A stretch of 64,000 nt of DNA from Pseudomonas sp. A-RE-19. Lineage in GTDB: Bacteria > Pseudomonadota > Gammaproteobacteria > Pseudomonadales > Pseudomonadaceae. A program made the translations under genes and the position numbers. The notes under the pieces are model-generated. The model had not been told where the DNA came from and searched no databases. It saw only the letters and a program-made list of their open reading frames with translations. The DNA lies in NCBI RefSeq assembly GCF_019956555.1, contig NZ_JAHBDQ010000002.1:1-64000 (forward strand). The letters are read 5' to 3'. Below, one piece after another: positions 43,589 through 52,449 of this stretch (position 1 is its first letter; each line of letters starts with the position of its first letter).

Positions 43589-45863
43589 ACCGTTTCGTGT
43601 GATGTGGCTGCTGAACCATGGCGCGGCTCGTAAATTCGAGCTTCAAATGCTCAAGACCTTGGGTGTTAAAGAATTTTTTCTACCAAAGTCATTTCCACAG
43701 GAAATCGGTTTTCGTTCGGCAAGCATAGATTGTTCGGAGGATGCGAATCTTACTATTCCGGCTGAAGATCTAGAGGTGTTAAATCAGCAAAACTGGTTTG
43801 TGTCACCGTCGAAAGAAGCTTGGGACATAGCCAATAAATATTTCGATGTTTGTTTTTTTATCTGTCACTCGAAAGGCTTCATGAATGAAGTTTCACGATC
43901 ATTCACCGGCGCGGCTATTTGGCGCGCTTACGGGCTGGATAAAACACTAAGCTACTCCGAAGTCGTGAAGGTCTTGACGTTAGGTACGCAGTCAGTAAAG
44001 AAACTTGGACGACGCCTTTGGTTGGGTATCGCGTACGAGCATCTTGCCGACTCTGAATCCATGTACCTGCAGAAGCGAAAGGCATTCTTGCCGTTGGGCC
44101 TGAGTAATTGCACGATCAATGACATCTGGAACGGCAGCCGTAAACATATTTTTTTCGTCTGTCCAGATATTGGTTTTAGTAGTTACTATAAAAAAGTATA
44201 TGAAGATTTTGTTTCGGATATGCAAGGGTTGCCATACAAAATCGGTGGATCTCAGCCGATAGAGGTAGATGATCCAAATGTATTGGGGTTTGTTACGAAC
44301 GAAGAACATGAAAGCAATATGAGAGAGTCGCGAGTGATGTTTTATCATTCAAGCGAACCTAATCACATTCATTATCATCCCTTCGAAGCCATTCGCGTCG
44401 GCATGCCGTTGATCTTCATGGGGGGTGGCATCCTCGACCGCATGGGTGGGACGACCCTTCCTGGCCGATGCGGGTCTATCAAAGAAGCGCGAGAGAAAAT
44501 TCGTCGCATCTTGAATGACGATACGAAATTCATTGCACAAGTCCGCAGCAGTCAGGCAGTCCTGTTGGAACCCATGCGAGCAGAAAACTGCGAAGCCGCC
44601 TGGAAAAGTAGTTTCAAGGAAATCCTGCAAGAGTTGGAAGTCAGCCGATTGGAACAAAGCCAGCGGCCAGCCAAACGAAAGAAAATTGCTGTGGTGGTCC
44701 CCGTCGAGTATCGAGGGGGCAGCCTTCGGGGGGCCAAGCTATTAGCGGAGGCTTTGCATGAAGGGAGCAGGCAATGGGGAGAAGATGTTGACGTAGTCCT
44801 CTTGCATTTGAAGTCTGCTGACGATCAATCAGAAGACTCCCCCGAGAAGGATGAGCGAATTCTGCAGCGCACATTTCGGTGGAAAACCCTTGACGCACAG
44901 ACGGCACGTAGGGCAATGCGCTATGCAGGTCACGAGGGCTGGGAGCCGGATTCTGGAAAATATATAGTCCCGGATGATGGTATCAAACAGCTTTTGGACT
45001 GCGATGCATGGATTGTAGTTTCTGATCGGGTACAGGCACCATTATTGCCTCTGCGCCCCTGCATATTCATGGTCTATGATTACCTTCAACGGTATGAAAA
45101 GGTACTTTCGAAAAGCGGAGATCAGAATTTTATTAGTGCCGTGCGTAGAGCGCAGAAAATTCTTGTCACGACTGAGTTTACGAAGCAGGACGCCATTCAA
45201 TATGCCGGCGTAGAAGTAAACCGAGTAGCTAAGGTTCCTATGCTTGCTCCCGAGTTCTCAAGAGTTGAGACTGGAATATTATCGGCACCTGACCAGGCCT
45301 ATTTTTTATGGACAACTAATGCTGGCGCTCACAAAAATCATGAGAATGCATTAAAAGCGCTGAAATTTTACTATGAATCTCTGGATGGCCAGTTTTCCTG
45401 TCATGTGACGGGTGTGAATACCGAAAACCTGCTAGACCATGATGCCCCTCACCTTAAATCCCTGTCTGCTCTTGTTAAGTCAAGCAGTACGCTGCAGGAA
45501 AAAGTTAAATGGCTGGGTGAACTCCCTGACTTTGAATACACCTGTGCTTTGGCAAATGCGAAGTTTCTTTGGCATGCAGGCAAGATCGACAACGGCTCCT
45601 TCAGTGTTGTTGAAGCCGCTAGTTTAGGTGTGCCGGCTCTGAGCAGTAATTATCCAGCTATGCGAGAAATGGACGACCAGTTTTCACTGCAGTTATCGTG
45701 GATGAATGCCGCCGACTATAAAGAGATGGCGCATAAGCTAAAAGAGATGGAATTGACTTACTTGTCCAAGAAGGCCCTGCTTCCATCGCCTGAGGTTTTG
45801 GCAGAACAAGGTGTTGAGAAGTTGGCGGCACAATATTGGGGAGTCATACGAGAGTGTCTATAA
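43566..45863 (+). CDS. Tandem-domain glycosyltransferase
   Basis: A 765-residue protein that appears to hold two GT-B-type glycosyltransferase units. In the first (~1-365) the C-lobe motif is YHPFEAIRVGMPLIFMGGG. The second begins near residue 371 with KKIAVVVPVEYRGGSLRGAK and has YFLWTTNAGAHKNHENAL and GSFSVVEAASLGVPALSSNYP, a GT4-like donor site. No membrane helix is visible. It probably builds part of the perosamine-containing repeat; linkages cannot be read from sequence. The gene is AT-richer than the core genome and is coupled to wzt and to the following GT. Confidence 0.8.
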   Translation: MDLLMQTKPFRVMWLLNHGAARKFELQMLKTLGVKEFFLPKSFPQEIGFRSASIDCSEDANLTIPAEDLEVLNQQNWFVSPSKEAWDIANKYFDVCFFICHSKGFMNEVSRSFTGAAIWRAYGLDKTLSYSEVVKVLTLGTQSVKKLGRRLWLGIAYEHLADSESMYLQKRKAFLPLGLSNCTINDIWNGSRKHIFFVCPDIGFSSYYKKVYEDFVSDMQGLPYKIGGSQPIEVDDPNVLGFVTNEEHESNMRESRVMFYHSSEPNHIHYHPFEAIRVGMPLIFMGGGILDRMGGTTLPGRCGSIKEAREKIRRILNDDTKFIAQVRSSQAVLLEPMRAENCEAAWKSSFKEILQELEVSRLEQSQRPAKRKKIAVVVPVEYRGGSLRGAKLLAEALHEGSRQWGEDVDVVLLHLKSADDQSEDSPEKDERILQRTFRWKTLDAQTARRAMRYAGHEGWEPDSGKYIVPDDGIKQLLDCDAWIVVSDRVQAPLLPLRPCIFMVYDYLQRYEKVLSKSGDQNFISAVRRAQKILVTTEFTKQDAIQYAGVEVNRVAKVPMLAPEFSRVETGILSAPDQAYFLWTTNAGAHKNHENALKALKFYYESLDGQFSCHVTGVNTENLLDHDAPHLKSLSALVKSSSTLQEKVKWLGELPDFEYTCALANAKFLWHAGKIDNGSFSVVEAASLGVPALSSNYPAMREMDDQFSLQLSWMNAADYKEMAHKLKEMELTYLSKKALLPSPEVLAEQGVEKLAAQYWGVIRECL

Positions 45864-47506
45864 AAAAATACGGTATCTACCTGGCATACGCGCCGGGCTT
45901 GGATCTTCGTCATGAAGGATTGGGTAGATATCTGGCTGCCTTTCTGAAGGGGGCAGGGGACCGAGAAGATGTGCGCTTTGTACTGGTCTGTCCAAGTTGG
46001 TCTAAAGAAGGGCTTGAAGATTTATTTCGCAGCGAAGGTGTTTCTAAAGAGCGCTTCGAATTAGTTTCACCCTCAAAAAAACCGATGGTCTTGCGCGTCT
46101 ACGAAGCCTATATCGCTAGAAAGAAACGAAAACGAAAGCCAGGAATATTCAAAAGGATTTCCAATGGTCTCTCAGCGATTAAAAGAGCTGCCATTGATCA
46201 CGTTGAGCAACAATTGGTGACGACCAATTCTTATGCTGGGCTGACGTTGCTGTTTATGGAAGGTGTTCTTCTTGCCAGCCTTCTGATTCTGTTTAGTCCA
46301 ATCGTTATTTTGGCGTTGATCGCTCTTTCTTTCATAAAATTCAAGTTTGTTTTTAAACGACTGACGCGACCTGCTCGGCGTTATTTATCTCGCGTCCAAC
46401 GGGCTGCTGGGGAACCGAAAGACGACGCCTTCATATTCCGACTTTATAAGCGTATGGAGCGAATTGAGTCAGAGCGGATGCTTCACTTGATTGATAATCT
46501 GGCTGATGTAAAAGCCTGGTACAGTCCTACGGCTTTTTGGCCAGCCTTCAACAAAATAGATCGTCCTCGCCTGATGTGTGTGCCGGATGTAGTTCTATCG
46601 GATTTCCCTGTAGGGTTCTCAAATGTGGGAGGCGAACGCTTTTTGCAGACCTATGAGGATGTCCGCAGATCGATCCAGACGGGGCAGCATTACGTCACCT
46701 ATAGTAATGCGATCAAGTGGGAAACATTGGTCGATCAGTATTCAATACGCGCTTCTAATGTATCGGTGATTCATCATGCGCCGAATATGTTAAACCAATG
46801 GGTGACAACTCGAGGGTTTGCGGATCTGGAAGCCACCTCGCTCCATTATTCACAAACACTTCTCGCCAGTGCGATGCGTAAGTCCTCTAATAAGAACTAT
46901 ACGGTGGGTTTCGCAAATGCCTCGTTCAAGTTTATATTTTATGCAAGCCAGTTTAGGCCGAACAAAAACTTGTTGATGTTGTTGCGAGCGTACGAAATTC
47001 TTTTAAGAAAGAAATATATCAGCCACAAGCTGATTTTAACCGGTGATCCCGAGCGTTATCCAACGGTCAAAAAATTTATTGCCGAACACGGTTTGGAGAA
47101 TGATGTTTTATGCTTGCACGGTTTGACGGTGCAGGAGCTTGCAGCTTGTTACAAGTTAGCAGATCTGGCAGTAAACCCTAGTCTGAGCGAAGGGGGCTGC
47201 CCATTTACCTTCACCGAGGCTCTGTCCGTAGACACTCCTGTAGTCATGGCTCGAATCGCCGTTACTGAGGAAATACTTGATCATCCGGAACTGCAAGATA
47301 CGACCTTTTTTGACCCGTTTGATTGGGAAGATATGGCGCTCCGTATTGAATGGGCTCTTTCTCACCGAGAAAAACTTCTTACTCTGCAGAAAAATATCTA
47401 TCAGCGCCTGATTAAGCGTACTTGGACAGATGTGGTGAATGAGCATATCACTGTTCTTGAAGCCATTTCTGCGGGCGACGGTAGCCCTTCGGAGGTCCAG
47501 CGATGA
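45854..47506 (+). CDS. GT4 glycosyltransferase with internal membrane helices
   Basis: A 550-residue protein. The N-terminal GT-B lobe begins YGIYLAYAPGLDLRHEGLGRY. Around residues 138-172 a hydrophobic segment (LLFMEGVLLASLLILFSPIV and following) looks like one or two membrane helices, unusual inside a GT4 enzyme. The C-terminal lobe has FYASQFRPNKNLLMLLRAYE and SLSEGGCPFTFTEALSVDTPV, an EX8E version of the donor-binding motif. The GTG at 45854 with GGGGAG ten bases upstream overlaps the preceding gene by 10 bp. Confidence 0.78.
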   Translation: MSIKKYGIYLAYAPGLDLRHEGLGRYLAAFLKGAGDREDVRFVLVCPSWSKEGLEDLFRSEGVSKERFELVSPSKKPMVLRVYEAYIARKKRKRKPGIFKRISNGLSAIKRAAIDHVEQQLVTTNSYAGLTLLFMEGVLLASLLILFSPIVILALIALSFIKFKFVFKRLTRPARRYLSRVQRAAGEPKDDAFIFRLYKRMERIESERMLHLIDNLADVKAWYSPTAFWPAFNKIDRPRLMCVPDVVLSDFPVGFSNVGGERFLQTYEDVRRSIQTGQHYVTYSNAIKWETLVDQYSIRASNVSVIHHAPNMLNQWVTTRGFADLEATSLHYSQTLLASAMRKSSNKNYTVGFANASFKFIFYASQFRPNKNLLMLLRAYEILLRKKYISHKLILTGDPERYPTVKKFIAEHGLENDVLCLHGLTVQELAACYKLADLAVNPSLSEGGCPFTFTEALSVDTPVVMARIAVTEEILDHPELQDTTFFDPFDWEDMALRIEWALSHREKLLTLQKNIYQRLIKRTWTDVVNEHITVLEAISAGDGSPSEVQR

Positions 47507-48132
47507 GTCCAGACACGGGGTTGCTCATTTTGGGGTTTGGTGGTCATGCCCGGAGTGTGGCTGACGTCGCACTTGCATCGGGGATAACGCAGTTGTGTTT
47601 TATCGACGCTAACGCTAAACCAGATGAATCGTTTTGTTCGTTTCCAGTGAAAGCGTCCGTGGACTTTGAGCTGTCCGAGGACTGGTTAGTCATTCCCGCA
47701 GCTGGTGACAATAAAAAGAGAATAGAGCAGTGCGAATGGGTCATTCAGCAGGGATGGCGTTTAGCGACACTCATCTCACCCAGTGCCACCATAGGCGTCG
47801 GAGCCCAAATCGGTGAAGGGACCTTTATTGCTCATCATGCACATGTTGGGCCGATGGCATCCATCGGACGCGGTTGTATCATCAATACCGGCGCAATTGT
47901 AGAGCATGAGTGTATGGTGGGTGACTACAACCACATTTCCGTCGGCGCTGTAGTTGCTGGCCGGAGCCGTATTGGTAATCGCTGCTTCCTGGGGGCTGGC
48001 TCAACGGTGATCGACGGGCTGCAGGTCACAGACGATGTCATGCTGGGCGCCGGTGCGTGTGCTCATCGCAATCTGGAAGAGACGGGTACCTATGTGGGAG
48101 TTCCCGCGAAGGTTTTGGGGCGTAAGCATTGA
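47503..48132 (+). CDS. NeuD/PglD-like left-handed beta-helix acyltransferase
   Basis: A 209-residue acyltransferase. An N-terminal Rossmann-like part (LLILGFGGHARSVADVALAS) precedes hexapeptide repeats from ~90. The catalytic His is expected in NTGAIVEHECMVGDYNHIS. With per and gmd upstream, N-acetylation or other N-acylation of GDP-perosamine is the simplest role, as for PerB-type enzymes; O-acetylation of another sugar is an alternative. Its ATGA start and TGA stop overlap both neighbours, so it is part of the wzm-to-GT operon. Confidence 0.8.
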   Translation: MSPDTGLLILGFGGHARSVADVALASGITQLCFIDANAKPDESFCSFPVKASVDFELSEDWLVIPAAGDNKKRIEQCEWVIQQGWRLATLISPSATIGVGAQIGEGTFIAHHAHVGPMASIGRGCIINTGAIVEHECMVGDYNHISVGAVVAGRSRIGNRCFLGAGSTVIDGLQVTDDVMLGAGACAHRNLEETGTYVGVPAKVLGRKH

Positions 48133-49238
48133 AAATCCTGCATTTTTTCAAGACTTACTACCCAGACACTATGGGTGGTGTAGAACAGGTTATCTTTCAG
48201 CTCGCTGAGGGGGGGATACAGCACGGTATCGAGTCTGAAGTCCTTTACCTGAGTCCCCGTGGCGCAATGCGTGACGAAAGGCTCGGGCACCATATTACCC
48301 ATCGGTCATATGAGAATTTTCAGATCGCTTCTACTGGCTTTTCAATCGGAGCGATCAAGGACTTCTTCGAACTCGCAAAGCAAGCCGATATTATCCATTA
48401 CCATTTCCCGTGGCCGTTTATGGATATTGTGCATTTTCTAACCAGAATCAAGAAGCCAACCGTTATTACGTATCACTCGGACATAGTGAAACAGCAGTCA
48501 TTGCTCCGGCTTTATAATCCGCTCTTGCACGCATTTCTTCGAAATGTGGATGTGATCGTTGCTTCCTCACCTAACTATGTCGCAAGCAGCGAAACACTGG
48601 GCAAGTATGTAGATAAGGTTAAAGTCATCCCCATCGGAATAGATCGCAATACATACCCCGAGGTGACTGATACATCATTGGCGCATTGGCGTGAGGTAGT
48701 GGGTGAGCGTTTTTTCCTGTTTGTTGGGGCGCTTCGCTATTACAAAGGCCTCGATTTTCTTCTGGAAGCGGCTCAGCAGACAAAGCTGCCTATCGTGATC
48801 ATGGGCAAAGGCCCCATGGAAATGGCGTTGAAACAGAAGGCTAAAGACGCGGGCCTGGATAATGTCTTTTTTGTCGGTGCCTTGCCCGACAGTGACAAGG
48901 CCGCACTGATGACCCTGTGTTTCGCTTTGGTATTTCCCTCTCACCTCAGATCTGAAGCCTTCGGGATTTCTCTACTGGAAGGAGCGATGTATGGAAAACC
49001 ACTCATTTCCTGCGAAATTGGAACGGGTACAACGTACATCAATATCGAAGGTGAAACGGGCTGTGTGGCACTCCCAGGCAACAGTGCGTCTCTCGCAAGG
49101 GCTATGATGAAGTTATGGGATGATCCATTGGGGGCTGCCAAAATGGGGGAGAATGCTCTGAAGCGTTATGAGGAGTATTTCAAGGCGGATGATATGGTTA
49201 AGTCGTACAGCGAAATTTATCATTCACTTTTGAAGTGA
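48129..49238 (+). CDS. GT4 family glycosyltransferase
   Basis: A 369-residue retaining glycosyltransferase. The N-lobe starts KILHFFKTYYPDTMGGVEQV; the C-lobe has YYKGLDFLLEAAQQ, VIMGKGPME and EAFGISLLEGAMYGKPLIS, an EX7E motif. It most resembles capsular/mannosyl-type GT4 enzymes. The start codon is TTG, overlapping the acyltransferase stop as TTGA. It is the last plus-strand gene of the perosamine module; a decayed gene copy follows. Confidence 0.82.
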   Translation: MKILHFFKTYYPDTMGGVEQVIFQLAEGGIQHGIESEVLYLSPRGAMRDERLGHHITHRSYENFQIASTGFSIGAIKDFFELAKQADIIHYHFPWPFMDIVHFLTRIKKPTVITYHSDIVKQQSLLRLYNPLLHAFLRNVDVIVASSPNYVASSETLGKYVDKVKVIPIGIDRNTYPEVTDTSLAHWREVVGERFFLFVGALRYYKGLDFLLEAAQQTKLPIVIMGKGPMEMALKQKAKDAGLDNVFFVGALPDSDKAALMTLCFALVFPSHLRSEAFGISLLEGAMYGKPLISCEIGTGTTYINIEGETGCVALPGNSASLARAMMKLWDDPLGAAKMGENALKRYEEYFKADDMVKSYSEIYHSLLK

Positions 49239-49254
49239 TTAAGGCACTCATTCA

Positions 49255-49700
49255 TATTGTCACGCTCGATTATCGCTATGGCGCCACGAGGCGGTTTCGA
49301 ATGGCTGCCGAATCCCATTGCCACGAGTCTCATTTCATGGAGGCGGCCGAACAGGTACGTCGATTTTCCAATGACCAGTATCGATGTGGGAAGTCTGTAC
49401 ATAACGCGTCTGCAACTGCTTGCCGGGCTCTGACGGAGCAACCGTCCAGGGATCGGTGACGTTCAATACCACTGACGGCAAATTGGCGTCGAGTCCATAA
49501 AATCTAGAGATTGCACTGTCGATCTTGGGAGTGGCCCTGTTTTGTTCACTGAAATCCCACGTTGACAGCGTTTTGGGCCGCATTCGAGTGAGTAAATAGA
49601 TGCTAGGAAATCGTCCGATCATTGCCTTAACGCTACATCGCATGATTACGCTATGCTACCAGACGCCCTTGCGCTCTCAGTAGAGAGCTTCCATTAGATT
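49255..49700 (-). pseudogene. Decayed second copy of the 566-residue GT-C gene
   Basis: Positions 49335-49620 encode on the minus strand ~95 residues nearly identical to the C terminus of the protein at 52450-54150 (both contain IGRFPSIYLLTRMRPKTLST and SRFYGLDANLPSVVLNVTDP). The DNA match continues downstream of the stop to about 49255 (52380 in the intact copy). Beyond 49626 it jumps: 49653-49690 is about 80% identical to 54186-54223, the sequence upstream of the intact gene's start. So this is a paralogous copy that lost ~1.4 kb internally, including its start codon. The remainder of 49701-49856 holds nothing recognisable. Confidence 0.85.
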
Positions 49701-49856
49701 ATGGGGCGATCTAGAAAAACAAAAAGCGTCGAGTCGAATACCGCTAGCTTTATATTCAGTTCGACCAGAGCAGCCAGGCCGTCATATGATATTATTCCAA
49801 TGGTTTTGAGCGAGATCAGCCGTCGCCGAGCCTTATACGGTGCCCGAACTTAAAGT

Positions 49857-51947
49857 ATGAAGTTGGCCCAACTTAAAATCGAACAAGATCGTGCTTTGGT
49901 GAAAAAAACGATGACCATTAGTGAAGCTCAAACCGCAATATCTCCTTCAAAAATCACCAGTGGTTCAATAAGACATATTGGGTACAGACCTGATATCGAT
50001 GGTCTTCGTGCTATTGCTGTTCTGGCTGTTTTAATTTTTCATGCATTCCCGGCGGTGCTGCGCGGCGGTTTTGTAGGCGTTGATATTTTCTTTGTTATTT
50101 CTGGTTACCTCATATCCAAGGTTATTCTGACTACGTTGTATCAGGATACTTTCACCATCGCTGACTTTTATTCTCGTCGCATACGTCGAATACTTCCTGC
50201 TCTTGTGACCGTATTAGCCAGTTGCTTGGTATTCGGCTGGAATACGATGCTGGCTGATGACTTGGCCCTTCTGGCAAAGCATGTTTTGGGGGGGGCCAGC
50301 TTTGTGTCCAATTTTGTATTGTGGAGCGAGGCAGGATATTTCGACAAAGCATCAGAGTTGAAGCCTCTATTACATCTCTGGTCATTAGGAATTGAAGAGC
50401 AATTTTATGTTGTCTGGCCACTATTGTTGTGGGCTGGATGGCGTTTGCGGATCCCCCTCCTACCGGTTGTAGTGCTTATTGGTTTGGCATCCTTTGCGAT
50501 GAATATGGTTGGGATTCATGAGAACCCAACCGCGACCTTTTACTCTCCGCTCTCTCGCGGTTGGGAGCTGATCATCGGAGCTGCGTTGGCATGCCTTACG
50601 TCCGACTCCGGTACCAAAGTTATTTCACACAACAGGTACTTCGCGGTTATTACGTCGACTTTCGGCTCAGCAAAGGTGCGCTCAGCTGTTTCAATTATTG
50701 GCTTACTGTTCATTGTTTATGCAATGTTTCGGATTAAAGACACGCTTCCATTTCCTGGCAAGTGGGCTCTGTTGCCGACCGTGGGTACCATCCTGCTAAT
50801 AGCCGCAGGATCAAGTGCATGGGTCAACAGAGTGTTGCTCAGTAGCCGTCCGATGATTGCGGTAGGGTTGATCAGCTTTCCTCTTTATCTCTGGCATTGG
50901 CCGTTGTTGACGTTTGCAAGAAGCTCCTACCCGGAAGGTTTACCTTGGTCTGCCCGCTTGGGGGTATTGGTTGCGAGTGCTGTGCTGGCGACCCTCACCT
51001 ATCTTTATATTGAAAGGCCATTTCGTTCAGGCTTGCGTACACGATTCAAAGTCTCCGTTCTATGCGTTTCCATGTGCGTGGCAGCCGTCATATCAGGGGG
51101 CATATTAAAGTCAGGTGGTTTCGCATCCCGTTATCCCGAAATTATTCAACGGGCAACTGAGTACAATCTCGATGGCTATCGCGCAGCGTTGCGTAATCGA
51201 GTTTGTTTTATGGATATGGGGCAGGATGCATCGCAGTACGCCCCAGAGTGCATAGATAAAGGGACTGCACCGTTGTGGGTGTTGTGGGGGGACTCAGGGG
51301 CAGCTGCCATTTATTCGGGCCTGCGTGGTCTTGCAGATCGCAGCGGACAATTCCGGCTCGCACAATTTACTTCCTCGGCCTGCCCCCCAATGATTGGTTA
51401 TGAGGGAGATAATTTGGCATGCAGCCGCAATAATCAGTGGACCCTCGAAAAAGTTCGGGAACTGGTGCCCGATACAGTGATTCTAGCCGGGATGTGGGGG
51501 GAGTATAACAAGGAGCTTCTGCCTTCTACGATCAAACAAATACAGAGCACGGGAGTGCGCAGAGTGATAATCCTGGGGCCGTCCCCTGCATGGAAAGATA
51601 CGCCGTCTCGCATAGCCTTCAATTTGTGGAGTAGTGATCCTCTACATCGGGTTCCTTCGGAGCGATTGGATTACGCCAAATATGGAAGGGGCCATGGCGG
51701 TCAAGTACAGGAGGGGCTTGATAGCCGAACAGAGATTGCGGAGCAAAATCTGCGATCTATGGCTCAACAGTCGGGTGCGCTTTATATATCTGTTGCTGAA
51801 AAGATGTGCAACGAAGACGGTTGTCTCATGAGAGAGTCTGCATCCAGTGGTGAGGCGTTCTATTTAGATATTGTTCATTTCACTCCTCATGGTGCAAATT
51901 TCGCAATGAAGGCAATTGCACCTGAGCTAGGTATAAACGACCGCTAG
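49857..51947 (+). CDS. OafA/YrhL-type O-acyltransferase with SGNH domain
   Basis: A 696-residue membrane acyltransferase. Residues ~40-400 form the acyltransferase-3 domain (YRPDIDGLRAIAVLAVLIFH, GGFVGVDIFFVISGYLIS, then ~10 membrane helices). The C-terminal ~250 residues form an SGNH domain with LWGDSGAAAIYSG and the Asp-His pair YLDIVHFT. Such proteins acetylate O-antigen sugars on the periplasmic side. Start uncertain: ATG 49857 or ATG 49911, neither with a clear ribosome binding site. It stands alone between the decayed gene copy and the minus-strand module. Confidence 0.88.
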   Translation: MKLAQLKIEQDRALVKKTMTISEAQTAISPSKITSGSIRHIGYRPDIDGLRAIAVLAVLIFHAFPAVLRGGFVGVDIFFVISGYLISKVILTTLYQDTFTIADFYSRRIRRILPALVTVLASCLVFGWNTMLADDLALLAKHVLGGASFVSNFVLWSEAGYFDKASELKPLLHLWSLGIEEQFYVVWPLLLWAGWRLRIPLLPVVVLIGLASFAMNMVGIHENPTATFYSPLSRGWELIIGAALACLTSDSGTKVISHNRYFAVITSTFGSAKVRSAVSIIGLLFIVYAMFRIKDTLPFPGKWALLPTVGTILLIAAGSSAWVNRVLLSSRPMIAVGLISFPLYLWHWPLLTFARSSYPEGLPWSARLGVLVASAVLATLTYLYIERPFRSGLRTRFKVSVLCVSMCVAAVISGGILKSGGFASRYPEIIQRATEYNLDGYRAALRNRVCFMDMGQDASQYAPECIDKGTAPLWVLWGDSGAAAIYSGLRGLADRSGQFRLAQFTSSACPPMIGYEGDNLACSRNNQWTLEKVRELVPDTVILAGMWGEYNKELLPSTIKQIQSTGVRRVIILGPSPAWKDTPSRIAFNLWSSDPLHRVPSERLDYAKYGRGHGGQVQEGLDSRTEIAEQNLRSMAQQSGALYISVAEKMCNEDGCLMRESASSGEAFYLDIVHFTPHGANFAMKAIAPELGINDR

Positions 51948-52449
51948 GTAAATGAAGGTCTCAATTGCTGTACGTACTTGAGGCTGATGGAAAGTGAGAT
52001 TACGAAGTTTTTCTCGTGTTGCCATTTTTTCCGCGGTTCTAGGGCAGCAAGGCTTCGTAATCCCTAAGCAAGGTCCCATGCGTAGGGCGCTTGACGCCCT
52101 GCTGCTCCAACAACCTTCCCAGCAGAAATATCTCGCCATCCGCTTCCAACCTACGAAGCTGCTCTGGATTGATGTATTGATGGGAGAGCAACAAGAGCAA
52201 CAACCTCGTCAGGCGCCAGGGCCCGATTGGCCGGGTGCATCGCATTACCCGCTCCAGTCGATCGATATCTACCGGCACGGAGCCGCTTCTAACTGGTTGC
52301 TCATGTTGGAATGGATGCACGAATAACTGTAGAGGTACCCATCACTCCAGGCGAAGCGGGGAAGCGGTGCTCGTAAATGGTACTGTCGCACTCAATCGCC
52401 GCCGTGTCACGAGGCGGTTTCGAACGGCTGTGGAGCCCGTCGCGCCGAG
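51948..52449. other. Gene-poor remnant region
   Basis: Apart from one possible short gene (52039-52320) this stretch has no recognised coding sequence. Its right end (from about 52380) is the downstream part of the repeat shared with 49255 onward. The bases near 52411-52431 and 49290-49305 both contain CACGAGGCGGTTTCGAA, the most conserved piece outside the coding part. Confidence 0.5.
52039..52320 (-). CDS. Possible small protein, unknown
   Basis: A 93-codon frame starting with GTG. The product is Arg- and Leu-rich (LERVMRCTRPIGPWRLTRLL, then EIFLLGRLLEQQGVKRPTHG) with a plausible helical composition and no signal peptide. I do not recognise a family. No good ribosome binding site is seen and the neighbourhood looks decayed, so it may be the remains of a larger gene. 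Confidence 0.3.
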   Translation of the reverse strand: MHPFQHEQPVRSGSVPVDIDRLERVMRCTRPIGPWRLTRLLLLLLSHQYINPEQLRRLEADGEIFLLGRLLEQQGVKRPTHGTLLRDYEALLP

